Source: Homalodisca vitripennis
Taxonomy: Eukaryota; Arthropoda; Insecta; Hemiptera; Cicadellidae
Length of the DNA: 64,000 nucleotides
Direction: 5' to 3'
NCBI RefSeq assembly: GCF_021130785.1
Contig: NC_060209.1
Span: 26,243,001-26,307,000, forward strand
In this document: positions 39,201 through 48,560 of the stretch, one piece after another
How the letters are laid out: every line of letters starts with the position of its first letter
Position numbering within the stretch: the first letter of the stretch is position 1
Position numbers and translations under genes: made by a program
The notes under the pieces: model-generated
Database searches by the model: none
What the model was told of the DNA's origin: nothing
The model's input: only the letters and a program-made list of their open reading frames with translations

Positions 39201-42200
39201 GTAATATTGTTGCCTGTTGATGGTTACAATTACATTATTTATTTGTTCTTACGTTTTATTATATTCAAGTAATTTATAAAAATTGGGACAAGATTTTTAC
39301 TTTTGCAAGAATGTGAAAAAGGAGTTCATCCTACTTTCTTCAGTGCTTTTTTGTTTTTATTTTGTCTTGTACATAATGTACATATAGTTTTGAAGTGAAT
39401 GTGACGTTTTCAAGAACCAAATGTTTTATTTTATGGTAAAATAGAGTGTTTGGTGTACTTTATGAGCAAAAAAAATTAATATATATATAATTTTTTACAT
39501 AGAATTTTTCTTATGTATATAAAACCTCAACAATGCAGTTCCAGATGGTAGTGCGCCTAAAATCAATATATATATAAAAAAAATTCTATGTGTAAAACAA
39601 AAACTGGTAAAAAATGTGCAAATCTGACCAGTGTGAAAAATTTGCTGAACCTTAACTTTTAAGAAAAATAGGATTACCAATTGGTTTATAGACTCATTAA
39701 TAGAGGTAGAATAGCACACTAATCTGAACCTAACTTGAGCGTGTGTAAACACTAGATTTTCTTATCGAAAATTTTAGATGACACAAAATAAATAATGTTT
39801 TTTAATAACTTCTTACAATTGTGTCTACTTATTTATTTTTAATTAAATATAGTTTTGAGTTTATCCATGAATGTTGAGTTAGTTTAAAGTAAAAGTACAA
39901 AAAATTTTAACTTGACAAACACTACCGCATTAGGCAAATTTCATTTTATACTGTTATACAAAAAACACTGTACCAAGAAGCTGTTTTTTAAAATTTTAAA
40001 GATTCATTTTATAAATATATAAATAAAAAATATACATATAAAACATAGGTTATCGTAATATAAGTATCATTAGTTATTTTAAGGTTTGTACAAAGACATT
40101 TAAAAACATTGTAATAGATCTTGTGTAAATACCAACCTCTCTATTCCGATTATAGGACTTTCTAAGCTTATCATACTGTAGCAAGATTATATCAGTTCTA
40201 CAAAGGAGAATGAAGCATAACCTTCCAACCCCTGACAACCTCATATGTTTATCTTGAGCCCAGGAATTGGTTACCTGATATATCAATGGTTCCAGAAACC
40301 TCATAGAATCAGCTTTAGAGCTATAAATGATGATGATGAAAGTCCGCATATGTTAACTCATTTACTACCTTTTAACCTCAAATATACACATGTCCAGAGA
40401 GATAAGACAGAAAGATTATCAACTCTTTTCAGTCTGGAAACCTCAACAATGCAGTTCCAGATGGTAGTGCACCTAAAATCAATGTCTTGAGAGCCACTTT
40501 GCTATCTGTAAAAAAGGAAACATTCTTACCAAAGTAATTGAATCTCAAATTTGTATGATGACCATTACATTATTTCGGTGAACAGATCCATCCACATGTA
40601 TGTTGCACTCACTTATTAGTAAGTTTCAGAATTCCACAAACTGTTCCTCCTCTTACATTAGGTTCATCTGTACACTATTCAAGGTCACATGAGAGAAGAA
40701 GTATGTCCTCCCTTTCCCCTTCCCCACACATTTTAACAGTGAGAACAATGTTCTGTTTCTGGCCATTGGACATGTATATATTAAAGGTAATAATGCAGTC
40801 AATACGTTAATATATGCGGACCTTCATCATGATCATTTATAGGTCCAAAGCTCATTATATGAGGTTTCTGGAACCATTGATATATCAGGCAACCAATTCC
40901 TGAGCTCAAGATAAACATATGAGGTTGTCCGTGGTTGGAAGGTTATATGGGCAGGCTCATACTTCATTCTCCTTTGCAGAACTGATATCCTACAACTTTG
41001 AAGGAGAACTAGTACATCAAGTAATATAATTCATGTAGGGCTTGTATTGTGATGATGTGATCTGAGGAAGCACAAAAATAGATTCACAACTTTGTCCGTG
41101 GCCTAGCGTATATGTTCTTCTGACAGCATGGAGAGTTTAAAGAGATAACAGAATTTCTTACATTTGCCATTGTTTTATGTTACAAAAGTAAAACACGTTT
41201 TGAGGATTAGAATCTATCCTCTTTAGGTGCCAAAAAAACCTAATACACAAGACTAAGCAAACACAAATCAAAATGTAATAAAGAGCTCGCCAAAGTCAAA
41301 AATTCAACTTTAGAAACAAATTGTACCTCAAATAAATTCAAACATATACAATAAGACTGCACAACAAAGGCGTACCACACATAATATGCTGTACAGACCA
41401 GAGAAGGTGAAATACTGCAAAAACCCAAAATTGGCACCTATCCCGTATCATACAGAATATTGCAAACAATAAACCATTTTGCAATAGTTGGGATGGCGGT
41501 TGACGTGTTTGGCCTTATGTCTTTGTTCTTGATCTTAAAGTCATAGTTTGTGTTAAAATTAATTGTATTGCTTGGGGTTTTTTATTGTTACTATTTGTTA
41601 ACAAGGTTTCAAAGTTAATTCCTTTTTAAATATTGTTTTCCAAGGTCGTCTATTTGAACAGAAGGTTGGCAGTAGTTGAATTGTTAGTTTTATATATATA
41701 TAAAACTCTATTAGTTTATGTTTGAATAAATTTATATTCTTTTATTCTTTCAATTCTGTGTATTCTTTTGGCATTATCCTATTTAATGTGATACAAAATT
41801 TTCAGACCAGCAATTTTGGACAATATAGACTTTTTTATTTTTTTTTCAACTGTTACATTTAGTGGTCTTTTTGATCCAGCGTGCCTTTATTTATTGTTTT
41901 TACAAAACTTTGTCTAAGAGTGCTTTGTGTTCTTAACACGATTTTAATGTTGTACAAGGCAAAGCAATTCTTTGTCTACTTTTATGGTCTCAATGACTCT
42001 GCACATAATCAACATATGGTCCATCATACATAATATGAATCATTTTGGATAATTAGTCATGTGAACATAATATAATAAAACCTGCTCTGTAACGTGACAA
42101 TTAGTAAATTTATTGTATTTGAAAATAAATATTGACTTATAACAAGTTTAATATTTCTACAAACAAATTTTAAATTACATTATGGAATAGATTATCTAAA

Positions 42201-45200
42201 CTCAAATTAACTTCTATAAGTGACACTATTGTATTATCAACTACGCAGATTAGTTATAAGTGTGGAAAATCCGGTTCTATTTCCATTCAAAGTGCGCAGT
42301 GAATGGAAGTGTGCTCATATGATAACAATGAATTTAATAGCTGTTTCCTACTTGAGTGTTAATGGTGTCAGATAAAATGTTTATCTAACATCAATGTATT
42401 AGTTAATATATCAGATTATTGTAACTATACCATTATCGGTTAACTAAGTCTGGGAGAACTGCATTATTATGTGAAATCAAAAGTCAATAGCTCAAGGCTT
42501 TCAACTGGATATTCACTGTAGTTAAATAAACTCAGTGTCATTATTTTTTATTTCCCGAACAAAAATGCCGGTAATGTAATTTATTCGTGCTTTCAATTCC
42601 TGATTGAATTTTTTTCGTAACCACATAAAGAAAATTAAATTCTGTTCATTAATAATTGTATTGCTTAAGAACGCCTGGATCAATTTGACTATTTTTTTGT
42701 TTTAAATGTTCACAATAATCTAACTAAAAATTTTTAATGAAAAATATATAAGACATTTTGATGATTTTTCTTAAGACAAATGAGTTATACATAAATTCAA
42801 ATGCTAGTCACTTATTTTAATTTTAGGGCACATATATGTGCTGCATATATTAAACCTGATGTTATGTGCTGTATATACAGTAAATGTGATGTTTTCTTGA
42901 AAATTTGAAGTTAGCCTATATCAATTAAAAAATACACATTATACAAGTTACGATTTATTTATTACTGAAAAACTATGTTGTATGTTTTAGGTGTTTAAAA
43001 ACTATATTCTAATGTCATACAACAGGTTTAGGCCATCATTTTATAACTGTTTTTATGTTAAAAAAACACTAAATAAATAAATTACTAAAGAAAACCACTT
43101 TCATACATTTGGGTTAGCTTTACTTCCAAAACAACTGTCCGAATGAGTCAGTTGCATTGAAAACTGAAGCAAGAGGTGTATCAATATGAACATTATATTT
43201 ACTGTACATACATTGTCAGAAACCAAGTAGCACACAGGTGCGCTGCACATCTCTACAGACAGCATACGTAGTTTCAGAAATAAAAATTAATGAAGATTGA
43301 GGTGAAGTCATCGGCACATATTTATGCTGTTGGTCTATTTCAATACAACGACTGGCACATATTTATGTCTATGGTGACATTGGGTGTGGCTGAAATATGT
43401 ACCAGCTAGTATGTATGTAAAGAAAAATTTTTGTATTGCGGGATCGAACATGTTAAGGTACTTGAAACGGGGTTCTTTTCACATTGAAGGACGAATATTT
43501 ACTGTAGCTACAGAAATAAACTGGTCACTAATATGACACAATGGACCAGTTACTCCGTAACTACGACTTTGAAAAAACAAATGTGCTCAGCAAGCCCGTA
43601 ATCATTACAAATGGAATTGCAAAAATGTGTTTCAGAGAGAGAAAACTTATTATTTTCCACTGATGAGAGGTACAATACTGATCGAGGGTATAAAAATTTA
43701 TTCATTTTCTAGACTGAACCCAGGAAATGTGGTAACATAGCAAATAGATCAGAAAGTAAGGACACATCCTATATTGTACCTGGTTATGATATATTCATAT
43801 TTTCCAAGAAAGAAAACTGAGGGTGCAAATAAGGACAGTGAGAGCTGGATGTCCTTCAAAGCATACAGATCTGTATTTTTAGCATTTTAATCTAATCATA
43901 AATATTACAGATTTAATAGTTTGTAATTTTGTTTCTGTCATGCAGACGCTACTGCACTGTACGATTGTGTTGAAGTATAGTATGAACACTTAGGTTATAT
44001 GTACCTCACATATGCCTACTCCATTTTAAAGTCATCATAGGGCTCCATTTTACATCATAAGTGCTCTTACTAAGAAACCTATGCACTCAAACTAAGATTC
44101 CTCTCCACTGGCCTAATGTAACTCAAGTGCTACTGAAGTCCTTGGATCTATTCAATCACTATCAAGAACGTTGTATAGACATTTGAGTCATCTCATTGAT
44201 ACATATAAACACTGTTTCATTCTCCTGCTTCAGGGTCTCACTAAGCTTAAAGTCAAATGATTCAATAGTATGTTAATAGATGGGAATATCTTACAATGAC
44301 CATCATGTATCTCAGGCATGCATGGTATTTGTCACACACATTTAATTAACGAAAACATATAATTCTCATCCTTAGGCATCCATAGCTACTGATGAACGTA
44401 AGAATAAACAGAATTATTTCAAGTCTCCAAACATTGCTATTCCACCTACTGAACTATGATGCAATTTACGAGTTACTCCAATTTGTGCAAAATAATTTAA
44501 CCCTTTAATTGCCACAGCACTCGAGTGCCGGACTTAGTTACATAGTAAGACTCCCCAGCACCGAGTATTTTTTTCCCATTTTTAGGAGTTTTTTTACATA
44601 ACACGTTATTTAAAGTTTAATAAATAGGCTAAACAATTAACAACGTTTACAAACATCTCAATTAATGTCAAATTTGTCAAATAATTACAACATATTACCA
44701 CTATCTACAAATAAACATTGGAAAACTACTTGTAAAATATCAAGGTAACCATTCCCAAACTCGTGTAGAATACAAAGCATGTGGCAAGTAGTTTGAGGAA
44801 TGTTGTAGATGGAGCTTATATTGGTACTGATAACTTACTTACATTAAAACATAAAACCAATATTTAATACTTTTATTATTTTGTGAGGCCTTTCGATATC
44901 AAGGATATCTTCTTCAGACACACCATTAGTTGAGCTAATCAATAATGGTTTAAACAATATTGAACAATAATGACAATTTAACAGGTTTTTACTAGTTTGC
45001 ATCTCAGCTGTCAGATATCAGACATTTTATATATCTTTGTTTTACATGTACTTTTTTGTGTTGTAGGAATTGAATAGTGATTCAGAAAAATGAAAGTTTT
45101 GCCTAAAACATTGATCTATTAGAGAGCTTTTACGTGTGATCTGAAGGGTTGTTATTTCGTTTTAGTTTTTTCTCCCACAAACATGTAAATAGTCAAGTAC

Positions 45201-45781
45201 TGTGTTATACTGCTTAAGATTGTGGCAGAGTTAGGATAGTTAATAAAAGTTTTTTTTTTATCTGTCACCACATGCAAATGTTGAGTTTATTTTAAATTTT
45301 CTAATACACTACAGCTTTTTGCTATGTAAATAATTAAATATTTGGAAAATTTAGGTCAACTCTGTTTTTCTCTTGCTGTGTTTGCTTCTCTGTAGCAATT
45401 TTGGCACAGGAAGATTAGATTAAATAACCAATAACATTTGTTTCAAAAAGATTTATTATCAAAACAATAAGATTTGATTAAAATAATCTGTTATTTCGCT
45501 TTACAATACTTGTCGTTAAAACTTGTTCCTTTCCAAGTGGGTTAAGAAACAAATTTGTTTGCCTGTTTAACTGTTGAGGAAATTTGTCAAAAACTCTTTA
45601 AGAGTTTTCTTTTCAATAGCTTAGATAGTGTTTTTGACATCATAATCTTGTCAATATCCTTCAAATTGATAAGAGTGCAATGGGGAAATGCTTACTTATA
45701 TTGTTGTATATTGTTACAGAGAGCAGGCTTCAAGAGCACATCAACTCCGCCACTTCTAGCAACATGATGTGTCCAGACTGA
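26464..45781 (+). CDS. Ostm1: OSTM1 homologue, five visible exons (N-terminal exon not found)
   Basis: OSTM1 is a type I membrane glycoprotein of lysosomes, the obligatory beta subunit of the ClC-7 chloride/proton antiporter, which it stabilises and helps traffic. Five exons (26464-26629, 28042-28159, 28787-28947, 34823-35066, 45720-45781) join with matching phases into 249 codons. Order in the product: a Cys-rich luminal domain (CEELLESF and RPIRLCQFC near residues 8-39; SCNKCFETDS near 93-102), several N-glycosylation sequons (NYT, NDT, NDT, NTT), the Cys-containing FCMDIVDMMNTTRSQW near 166-181, a membrane helix at about 196-220, and a short cytosolic tail with RLQEHINSATSS that matches the family's RLKSSTSFANIQ ending. 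Human OSTM1 has about 334 residues, so the signal peptide and N-terminus are missing here. Introns are filled with LINE fragments. Confidence 0.9.
26630..28041 (+). other. OSTM1 intron after first visible exon
   Basis: 1.4 kb. It holds a 32-nt T-tract (27260-27291) and a hAT-like end, CAGTGGCGTAGATGAGGGGG, beginning at 26818, for which no partner terminus was found. A 62-codon frame at 27331-27519 has no recognisable product. Confidence 0.7.
28042..28159 (+). CDS. Ostm1: OSTM1 exon 2 (visible)
   Basis: Acceptor ACTTTGCAG ends at 28041; donor GTGAGT begins at 28160. Phase 0 in, phase 1 out. It encodes 39 residues, including CKAKLLNLDRLQVVEA and GLWQRASCN, which correspond to the family's C..SLLMADR and TW..A.C segments. 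Confidence 0.88.
28174..28260 (-). mobile_element. LINE 3' end with (TTGAA)n tail
   Basis: On the minus strand a T-rich 3' UTR runs into AATAAA (complement of 28196-28201), then GTTGTTTTGAATTGAATTGA, a 3' tail of TTGAA repeats. The layout matches the other LINE ends in this window. Any body upstream on the minus strand is too decayed or truncated to delimit. The tail begins only 14 nt beyond the exon 2 donor of OSTM1. Confidence 0.55.
28261..28786 (+). other. Rest of OSTM1 intron 2
   Basis: AT-rich, with no feature beyond possible further LINE 3' UTR sequence. Confidence 0.5.
28787..28947 (+). CDS. Ostm1: OSTM1 exon 3 (visible)
   Basis: Acceptor GATTACAG ends at 28786; donor GTAAGT begins at 28948. 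Phase 1 in (completing a Lys codon), phase 0 out. It encodes 53 full codons with CFETDSQGNPTKELNEKTKK, a TCIEEHHNDT sequon region and EVCTVCK, the CxxC of the family's VCKNC segment. Confidence 0.9.
28948..30201 (+). other. OSTM1 intron 3, proximal part
   Basis: No recognisable feature. Overlapping open frames at 29521-29785 on both strands have no known domain and are treated as chance. Confidence 0.5.
30202..32190 (-). mobile_element. 5'-truncated LINE B (reverse transcriptase) with heptamer tail
   Basis: A non-LTR retrotransposon copy on the minus strand inside OSTM1 intron 3. Reading 5' to 3': the end of the linker (near 32170-32040), RT finger motifs SGWDEIPNK and NNYRPISLLSSISKIYEK (32038-31682), QYGFRKNSSTQAAL (about 31660), GVPQGSILGPLLFIIYVNDL (about 31375-31315), the catalytic LYADDYNCF (about 31275-31250), FLGIHLDTKLNFSNHI, and a C-terminal domain with YHTRN and LYLGLKLYNNIPQ (30758-30531). 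The 3' end is AATAAA (complement of 30229-30234) followed by tandem copies of a 7-mer read as TATTGTC. Stops and frameshifts break the frame, and ORF1 and endonuclease are absent. The Jockey/I-type group is likely, but the clade was not fixed. Confidence 0.88.
30875..31339 (-). pseudogene. LINE B reverse transcriptase, YADD-containing fragment
   Basis: This is the longest open piece of LINE B (154 codons). It carries the palm motif YADD (LYADDYNCFIRRK) and, downstream, the FLGIHLD motif of the thumb region. It is one block of a broken ORF2 that copied element RNA by target-primed reverse transcription. Upstream pieces lie at 31438-31731 and 31682-32038, in other frames, so at least two frameshifts have occurred. 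Confidence 0.85.
32191..33004 (+). other. OSTM1 intron 3, middle part
   Basis: No gene. There is a short TA/TG-rich tract near 32210-32235. An open frame of 70 codons at 32294-32506 shows no recognisable domain. Confidence 0.5.
33005..33559 (-). mobile_element. RTE-type LINE fragment with 15-bp target duplication
   Basis: The direct repeat TAAAAGTGGATTATA stands at 33005-33019 and 33545-33559. Between them lies 525 bp of a 5'-truncated LINE on the minus strand, ending in a (TAAG)n tail (33020-33035). The encoded C-terminus has RPVLLYGAETW, RLRWAGHVMRR, GRRPRGRPKNRW and a DRERWRQLV block, typical of the region after the reverse transcriptase in RTE-like elements. The frame is open from about 33541 to the stop at 33035, so the insertion looks fairly young. 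It sits in OSTM1 intron 3. Confidence 0.93.
33035..33541 (-). pseudogene. Truncated RTE ORF2 C-terminus
   Basis: Open frame of about 169 codons without its own start, cut at the 5' insertion junction. It contains KLRIYKTVIRPVLLYGAETW (maturase-like/thumb region) and then a basic C-terminal segment rich in Arg and Trp. No palm motif is present, so it cannot act as a polymerase. Confidence 0.85.
33988..34549 (+). mobile_element. LINE C 3' fragment with (TTCTA)n tail
   Basis: A plus-strand remnant of a LINE ORF2 C-terminus: NYGLIVWGGSS (the YG..LWG motif after the RT), then IHSYDTR, SHRLNQSVKS and NKISPFFLKQAFYSISKF in shifting frames. It ends with AATAAA (34527-34532) followed by TATTCTATTCTATTC. 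Frameshifts and stops show it is dead. A hammerhead-core-like motif (33879-33905) stands just upstream. It lies in OSTM1 intron 3, in the same sense as the gene. Confidence 0.75.
34823..35066 (+). CDS. Ostm1: OSTM1 exon 4 (visible), membrane-spanning
   Basis: Acceptor TTTTTCCAG ends at 34822; donor GTGAGT begins at 35067. Phase 0 in, phase 1 out. It encodes 81 residues: the end of the luminal domain with Cys residues, a sequon in MNTTRSQW, and one long hydrophobic helix (about WVFLVSTAVF to YLAAYMFV) followed by a basic, polar cytosolic start (TSKEQTVLRR). The high GC content relative to the flanks marks it as real coding sequence. Confidence 0.93.
35067..35636 (+). other. OSTM1 intron 4, proximal part
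   Basis: Non-coding. CCCTTTCAGTGCCAA near 35449-35463 resembles the piggyBac-type terminal CCCTTT...GCC and the site at 44501, but TTAA is absent (TATAACCC) and no partner end was found. Confidence 0.5.
36172..36612 (-). pseudogene. LINE D reverse transcriptase palm fragment
   Basis: 146-codon open piece with FGVPQGS, the catalytic YLFADDLGLLVS and the FLGIYVQSNLKWHDHI motif. The preceding DLSKAFDT motif lies in another frame past a stop, so ORF2 is broken immediately upstream. Confidence 0.82.
37221..38687 (-). pseudogene. LINE D endonuclease and linker, broken
   Basis: Three frames (38687-38379, 38362-38060, 37904-37221) together cover the APE endonuclease and the endonuclease-RT linker. 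Catalytic landmarks survive (GDFNVNF, SDHN), but frame changes occur near 38370 and around 38090-37905. The endonuclease would nick the target DNA to prime reverse transcription. Confidence 0.8.
39131..40189 (+). other. OSTM1 intron 4, stretch between LINE D and the inverted repeat
   Basis: Contains one copy (39523-39570) of a 46-bp direct repeat whose other copy is at 40438-40484. There is also a short imperfect hairpin pairing TTTTTACATAGAATTTTT (near 39490-39510) with its complement near 39580-39597. No gene. Confidence 0.5.
39523..39570 (+). repeat. Direct repeat copy 1 (partner 40438-40484)
   Basis: AACCTCAACAATGCAGTTCC and the following 26 nt match 40438-40484 with one difference (GCGCC versus GCACC). 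The copies are about 915 bp apart. Confidence 0.85.
40190..40987. repeat. Long imperfect inverted repeat (arms about 165-180 bp)
   Basis: The left arm, 40190-40357 (ATATCAGTTCTACAAAGGAG ... GTCCGCATATGTTAAC), returns as its reverse complement at 40805-40987 with roughly 85-90% identity and a few indels. The intervening 450 bp include copy 2 of the 46-bp direct repeat (40438-40484). A transcript through it, for example the OSTM1 pre-mRNA, could fold into a long stem. It may be a foldback element or two opposite copies of a repeat. No transposase is visible. Confidence 0.75.
40988..45719 (+). other. OSTM1 intron 4, distal part
   Basis: 4.7 kb without recognisable exons. It contains hammerhead-core-like motifs near 41194-41230 and 44885-44920. 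A possible piggyBac-like end, TTAACCCTTTAATTGCC, lies at 44497-44513; GGGTTAA at 45538-45544 could mark an opposite terminus, but the two share little beyond TTAACCC. Confidence 0.5.
44885..44920 (-). other. Hammerhead-core-like motif (best copy)
   Basis: On the minus strand CTGAAGA (complement of 44911-44917) is followed by a self-complementary GATATC-CTT-GATATC stem and then GAAAG (44890-44894). This satisfies the CUGANGA, stem II, GAAA order of a hammerhead ribozyme core. Stems I and III and the cleavage-site strand were not demonstrated, so activity is unproven. Confidence 0.35.
45720..45781 (+). CDS. Ostm1: OSTM1 terminal exon
   Basis: Acceptor TTGTTACAG ends at 45719. The phase-1 entry completes a Gln codon, followed by 19 codons (SRLQEHINSATSSNMMCPD) and TGA at 45779-45781. 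Position and sequence agree with the short conserved cytosolic tail of OSTM1. The 3' UTR follows. The first AATAAA is at 46602-46607, but repeat sequence at 46539-46557 lies before it, so the true poly(A) site is uncertain. Confidence 0.85.
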
Positions 45782-46713
45782 TAACGTTTATCAGGAGGAA
45801 AAGTTGGCTGAGCTGTCACTTTGTCAAACAATGATTTAGTAGTAGTCTTACGATCTACTAAGAAAAACTATCATAAATTAAATTACTAAAGAAGTAATTT
45901 CGTTTAAGCTATTAAGCTCTTACGTGTAAGTCTTTTATCACTATGTTTGTTACCAAAAGACTTAATGTGAACATTGATAATTCAAATCAATTCTGTTTAA
46001 AACCACTAACAGAATCAGTTACTTTATTTTATTACTTTACTATCTCCAAATGTTCATTGTATATGTTTGTCTAAATACAGTTTTTACTTGTTGTTTGATA
46101 ATATAATGCATGTCTTTTTCTTTATTGTACATATTAGAGAGAGTTAAACAACTATAAATTTAGTTAAAAGTGATGTTTTTTAATCTTGGTCCTCGTTATA
46201 ATAGATTTTCTTATGTATTAACCACATATTGTGTAACTAATCGATTATTATTGTATGTACAAAATAGTAATATACCAGACCATATGTCTGTTTAAACTGG
46301 AATAACAGGCTTCATTGAAGTTGCATGCAAGATTCCAACTTTATAAGTCATTTCATTGTCAATATGTCCTGGGAGCAGATAGATAATTAAACAGAAAAGA
46401 AATATTTTCCAGATCCTTGGCAGATGGGCAAACAGAAGAATTTTTCCAGAACCCTTAGTGATAGCTAAGCAAAATATACAAAATTCCAATTTTAAACAAA
46501 ATTCATTCTCAAAATAGCAACCTGAGTGATATGCTTTGCTAACACTCAGCCAAATCCTAATGAGGAGTATGTGCCGTAATTAAAGTCTTACCGACTGATT
46601 GAATAAAGTAATTCCGTTACATATGTTACCATGTCACATGTTACAATGTCAATTGACAGTATTCAACTTTGTTTACAAAATTGTTTTTTCTATGATTTTA
46701 TTGTTGCTATCAA
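45782..46713. other. OSTM1 3' flank / UTR
   Basis: No further gene. It includes the inverted 19-bp match to 2504-2522 (at 46539-46557) and the AATAAA at 46602-46607. Confidence 0.5.
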
Positions 46714-46748
<35 letters not shown>

Positions 46749-47230
46749 GAATGTTTGTGTGTTTGTCCTTTATGGAATCGTACACTATACGACTGATCAT
46801 TATGAAAATTTGAATGTGTAAGTACTTTTCGACGGAGAAGGTTTATATGCTATACTCATGTATAAAACTTCACCACGAGGTGGCGCTGCAAAATATGAAA
46901 GTTTTCAAAGCGCCTGCACATTATAAACTGCAACTACGAGACAGTTATGTATATTAATTTGCCAAAGACTATTTGAAGGCACTAAGTTAGAATATATGTT
47001 TGTCTTTATGATAAATATATGGTTGAACTTAAAGCTTGACTGTTAGACCGCTTTATAATAAAATACATGTACGTGTATAATGGCTATATAATAAGCATAC
47101 ACAGATTTTCTTGATCGTGACAACAAGGCAAACTCTACATCGGTGTTAGAAATATAATGCACTTGAACCAGAAGTGCAAATTCATGGCCAAGGCTTACGT
47201 AAAGCATGCGAAGCCGCGGGAAACAGCTAG
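46714..47230 (+). mobile_element. Non-autonomous Helitron, 517 bp
   Basis: Begins TCTATATATATAT directly after an A (46713) and ends GCCGCGGGAAACAGCTAG directly before a T (47231). This is the TC ... CTAG structure with A/T target of Helitrons, which transpose by a rolling-circle mechanism without target duplication. The 5' segment after the TA tract (AATGAATGTTTGTGTGTTTG, then GGAATCG, then GATCATTATGAAAATTTGAA) and the GC-rich, hairpin-prone 3' end with the palindrome CCGCGG are typical of insect copies. It encodes no Rep/helicase. Confidence 0.88.
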
Positions 47231-47981
47231 TTATATAATAAAATAGGTAATAATGAAAAAATGTTTGTTCAAACTCAGTCAGATCCCATGAAGTGAGATT
47301 CACCATCATCGAACCAAATATTGCCTAAATAGATCCTGCTTATATAGAAATGAAACTTCATGCAAATTATAAAGTCTATAAGTTTGTTCTCGAGAAATCA
47401 TATGGACAGACATTTTTCTAGCCATTTTAATGACAGATTTTGCTAATGCTTAATCAGTTAATATTTGTATACAGATGTATAAAAACATTTAAGTGCTCTT
47501 TGGTTTATACTTTAATATATTGTAGGATAAATAGTCTAAGCTAGAAATTATGTTAAGTAATGTTATCATTTTGTATCTTACCTGTTAACTAATTAGTAGA
47601 ATTCTAGGTTATAGTATTTGAATGGGAAAATGTATATTATAAGTATATTATTGTTGTTAACTTAGATTAAGGAAGTTCGGTATGTCAAATGAGTAATGGA
47701 GGAATAATCGTGAAAGATAAGAGAGAAAGATTTGTCTGTGATAATAAGCAGAAGCTGTGACTTCTTTTTTCTACTGTAGGCTGTAAGTCAAAGTCGATAT
47801 AAGGTAAATTAAGATTCACTTATTCCAATAAGTAAAACATCTACTTGTAGTGTAATATTAATAGTCGTAAAAATTACTTTTCTGTCTAAACAAGGAAAAT
47901 ATCAATATCAAGGAGTTTAATCATATATTACAGTATTACATTTTCTGCTGTATAAAATATAACCATCTAGATGTACAAAGG

Positions 47982-48037
<56 letters not shown>

Positions 48038-48409
48038 CGTGGATGTGTAATTCCAAAGTTCTTGTGTTTTACTCTATATGTATTTATATTATATAATCCA
48101 CTATGGGTATTTAATGTGGTGCTATAATATGTAATTCTTAAAAGTTTTTAACAGGTTTTAACAGACTACTGTATTTCCATGAGGTTACTGCTGCTTTTAG
48201 TCATAATAATTTTTTTATCTATAGAAACAAGTCCATATTAAAATATTTATTTAAAAATAAACTGTTGTAAAATTAAATTATTTAATGACCTTTTCTGAGA
48301 AAAGAAGGTTTGTATTAAATATCATTTTTAAATTAAAATTGTGTTTAAGACAGTTAATTTTATTTGGAATATTCTATAACACAAAGCTGTATCCAAATAT
48401 TTGTAGTTT
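47231..48409. other. Intergenic stretch with repeat and T-tract
   Basis: Includes the dispersed repeat copy at 47345-47420 (see 10015-10090) and a 48-nt T-tract (47986-48033). No gene. Confidence 0.55.
47986..48033 (+). repeat. 48-nt T-tract
   Basis: Uninterrupted T homopolymer. No adjacent retrotransposon body was recognised. Confidence 0.95.
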
Positions 48410-48560
48410 AAGTGAGCCAATACCCCAAGTTGAGATTTTAAGATATCCAGTCAACCACCATCAGTGGCCAGCAAGGAGTTTGGGCTCACTGCAAGAGCCT
48501 GATAGTTTTGTGGTGATTCATCCAGTAAGTAGGAAAGCTTATCGATTCATCCAGTAAGTA
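48410..48560 (+). pseudogene. Decayed DDE transposase fragment (mariner-like C-terminal block)
   Basis: The frame reads HQWPARSLGSLQEPDSFVV followed by IHPVSRKAYRF. This resembles the WPARSPDL.P.DFFLWGYLKSKVY block around the last catalytic Asp/Glu of mariner-type and related DDE transposases, with the expected W-P-x-R-S start. The DFFLWG core is degraded and there is a small insertion. No TIRs or upstream transposase domains were found. It could instead be a chance resemblance in a short open frame (48285-48557). Confidence 0.4.
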
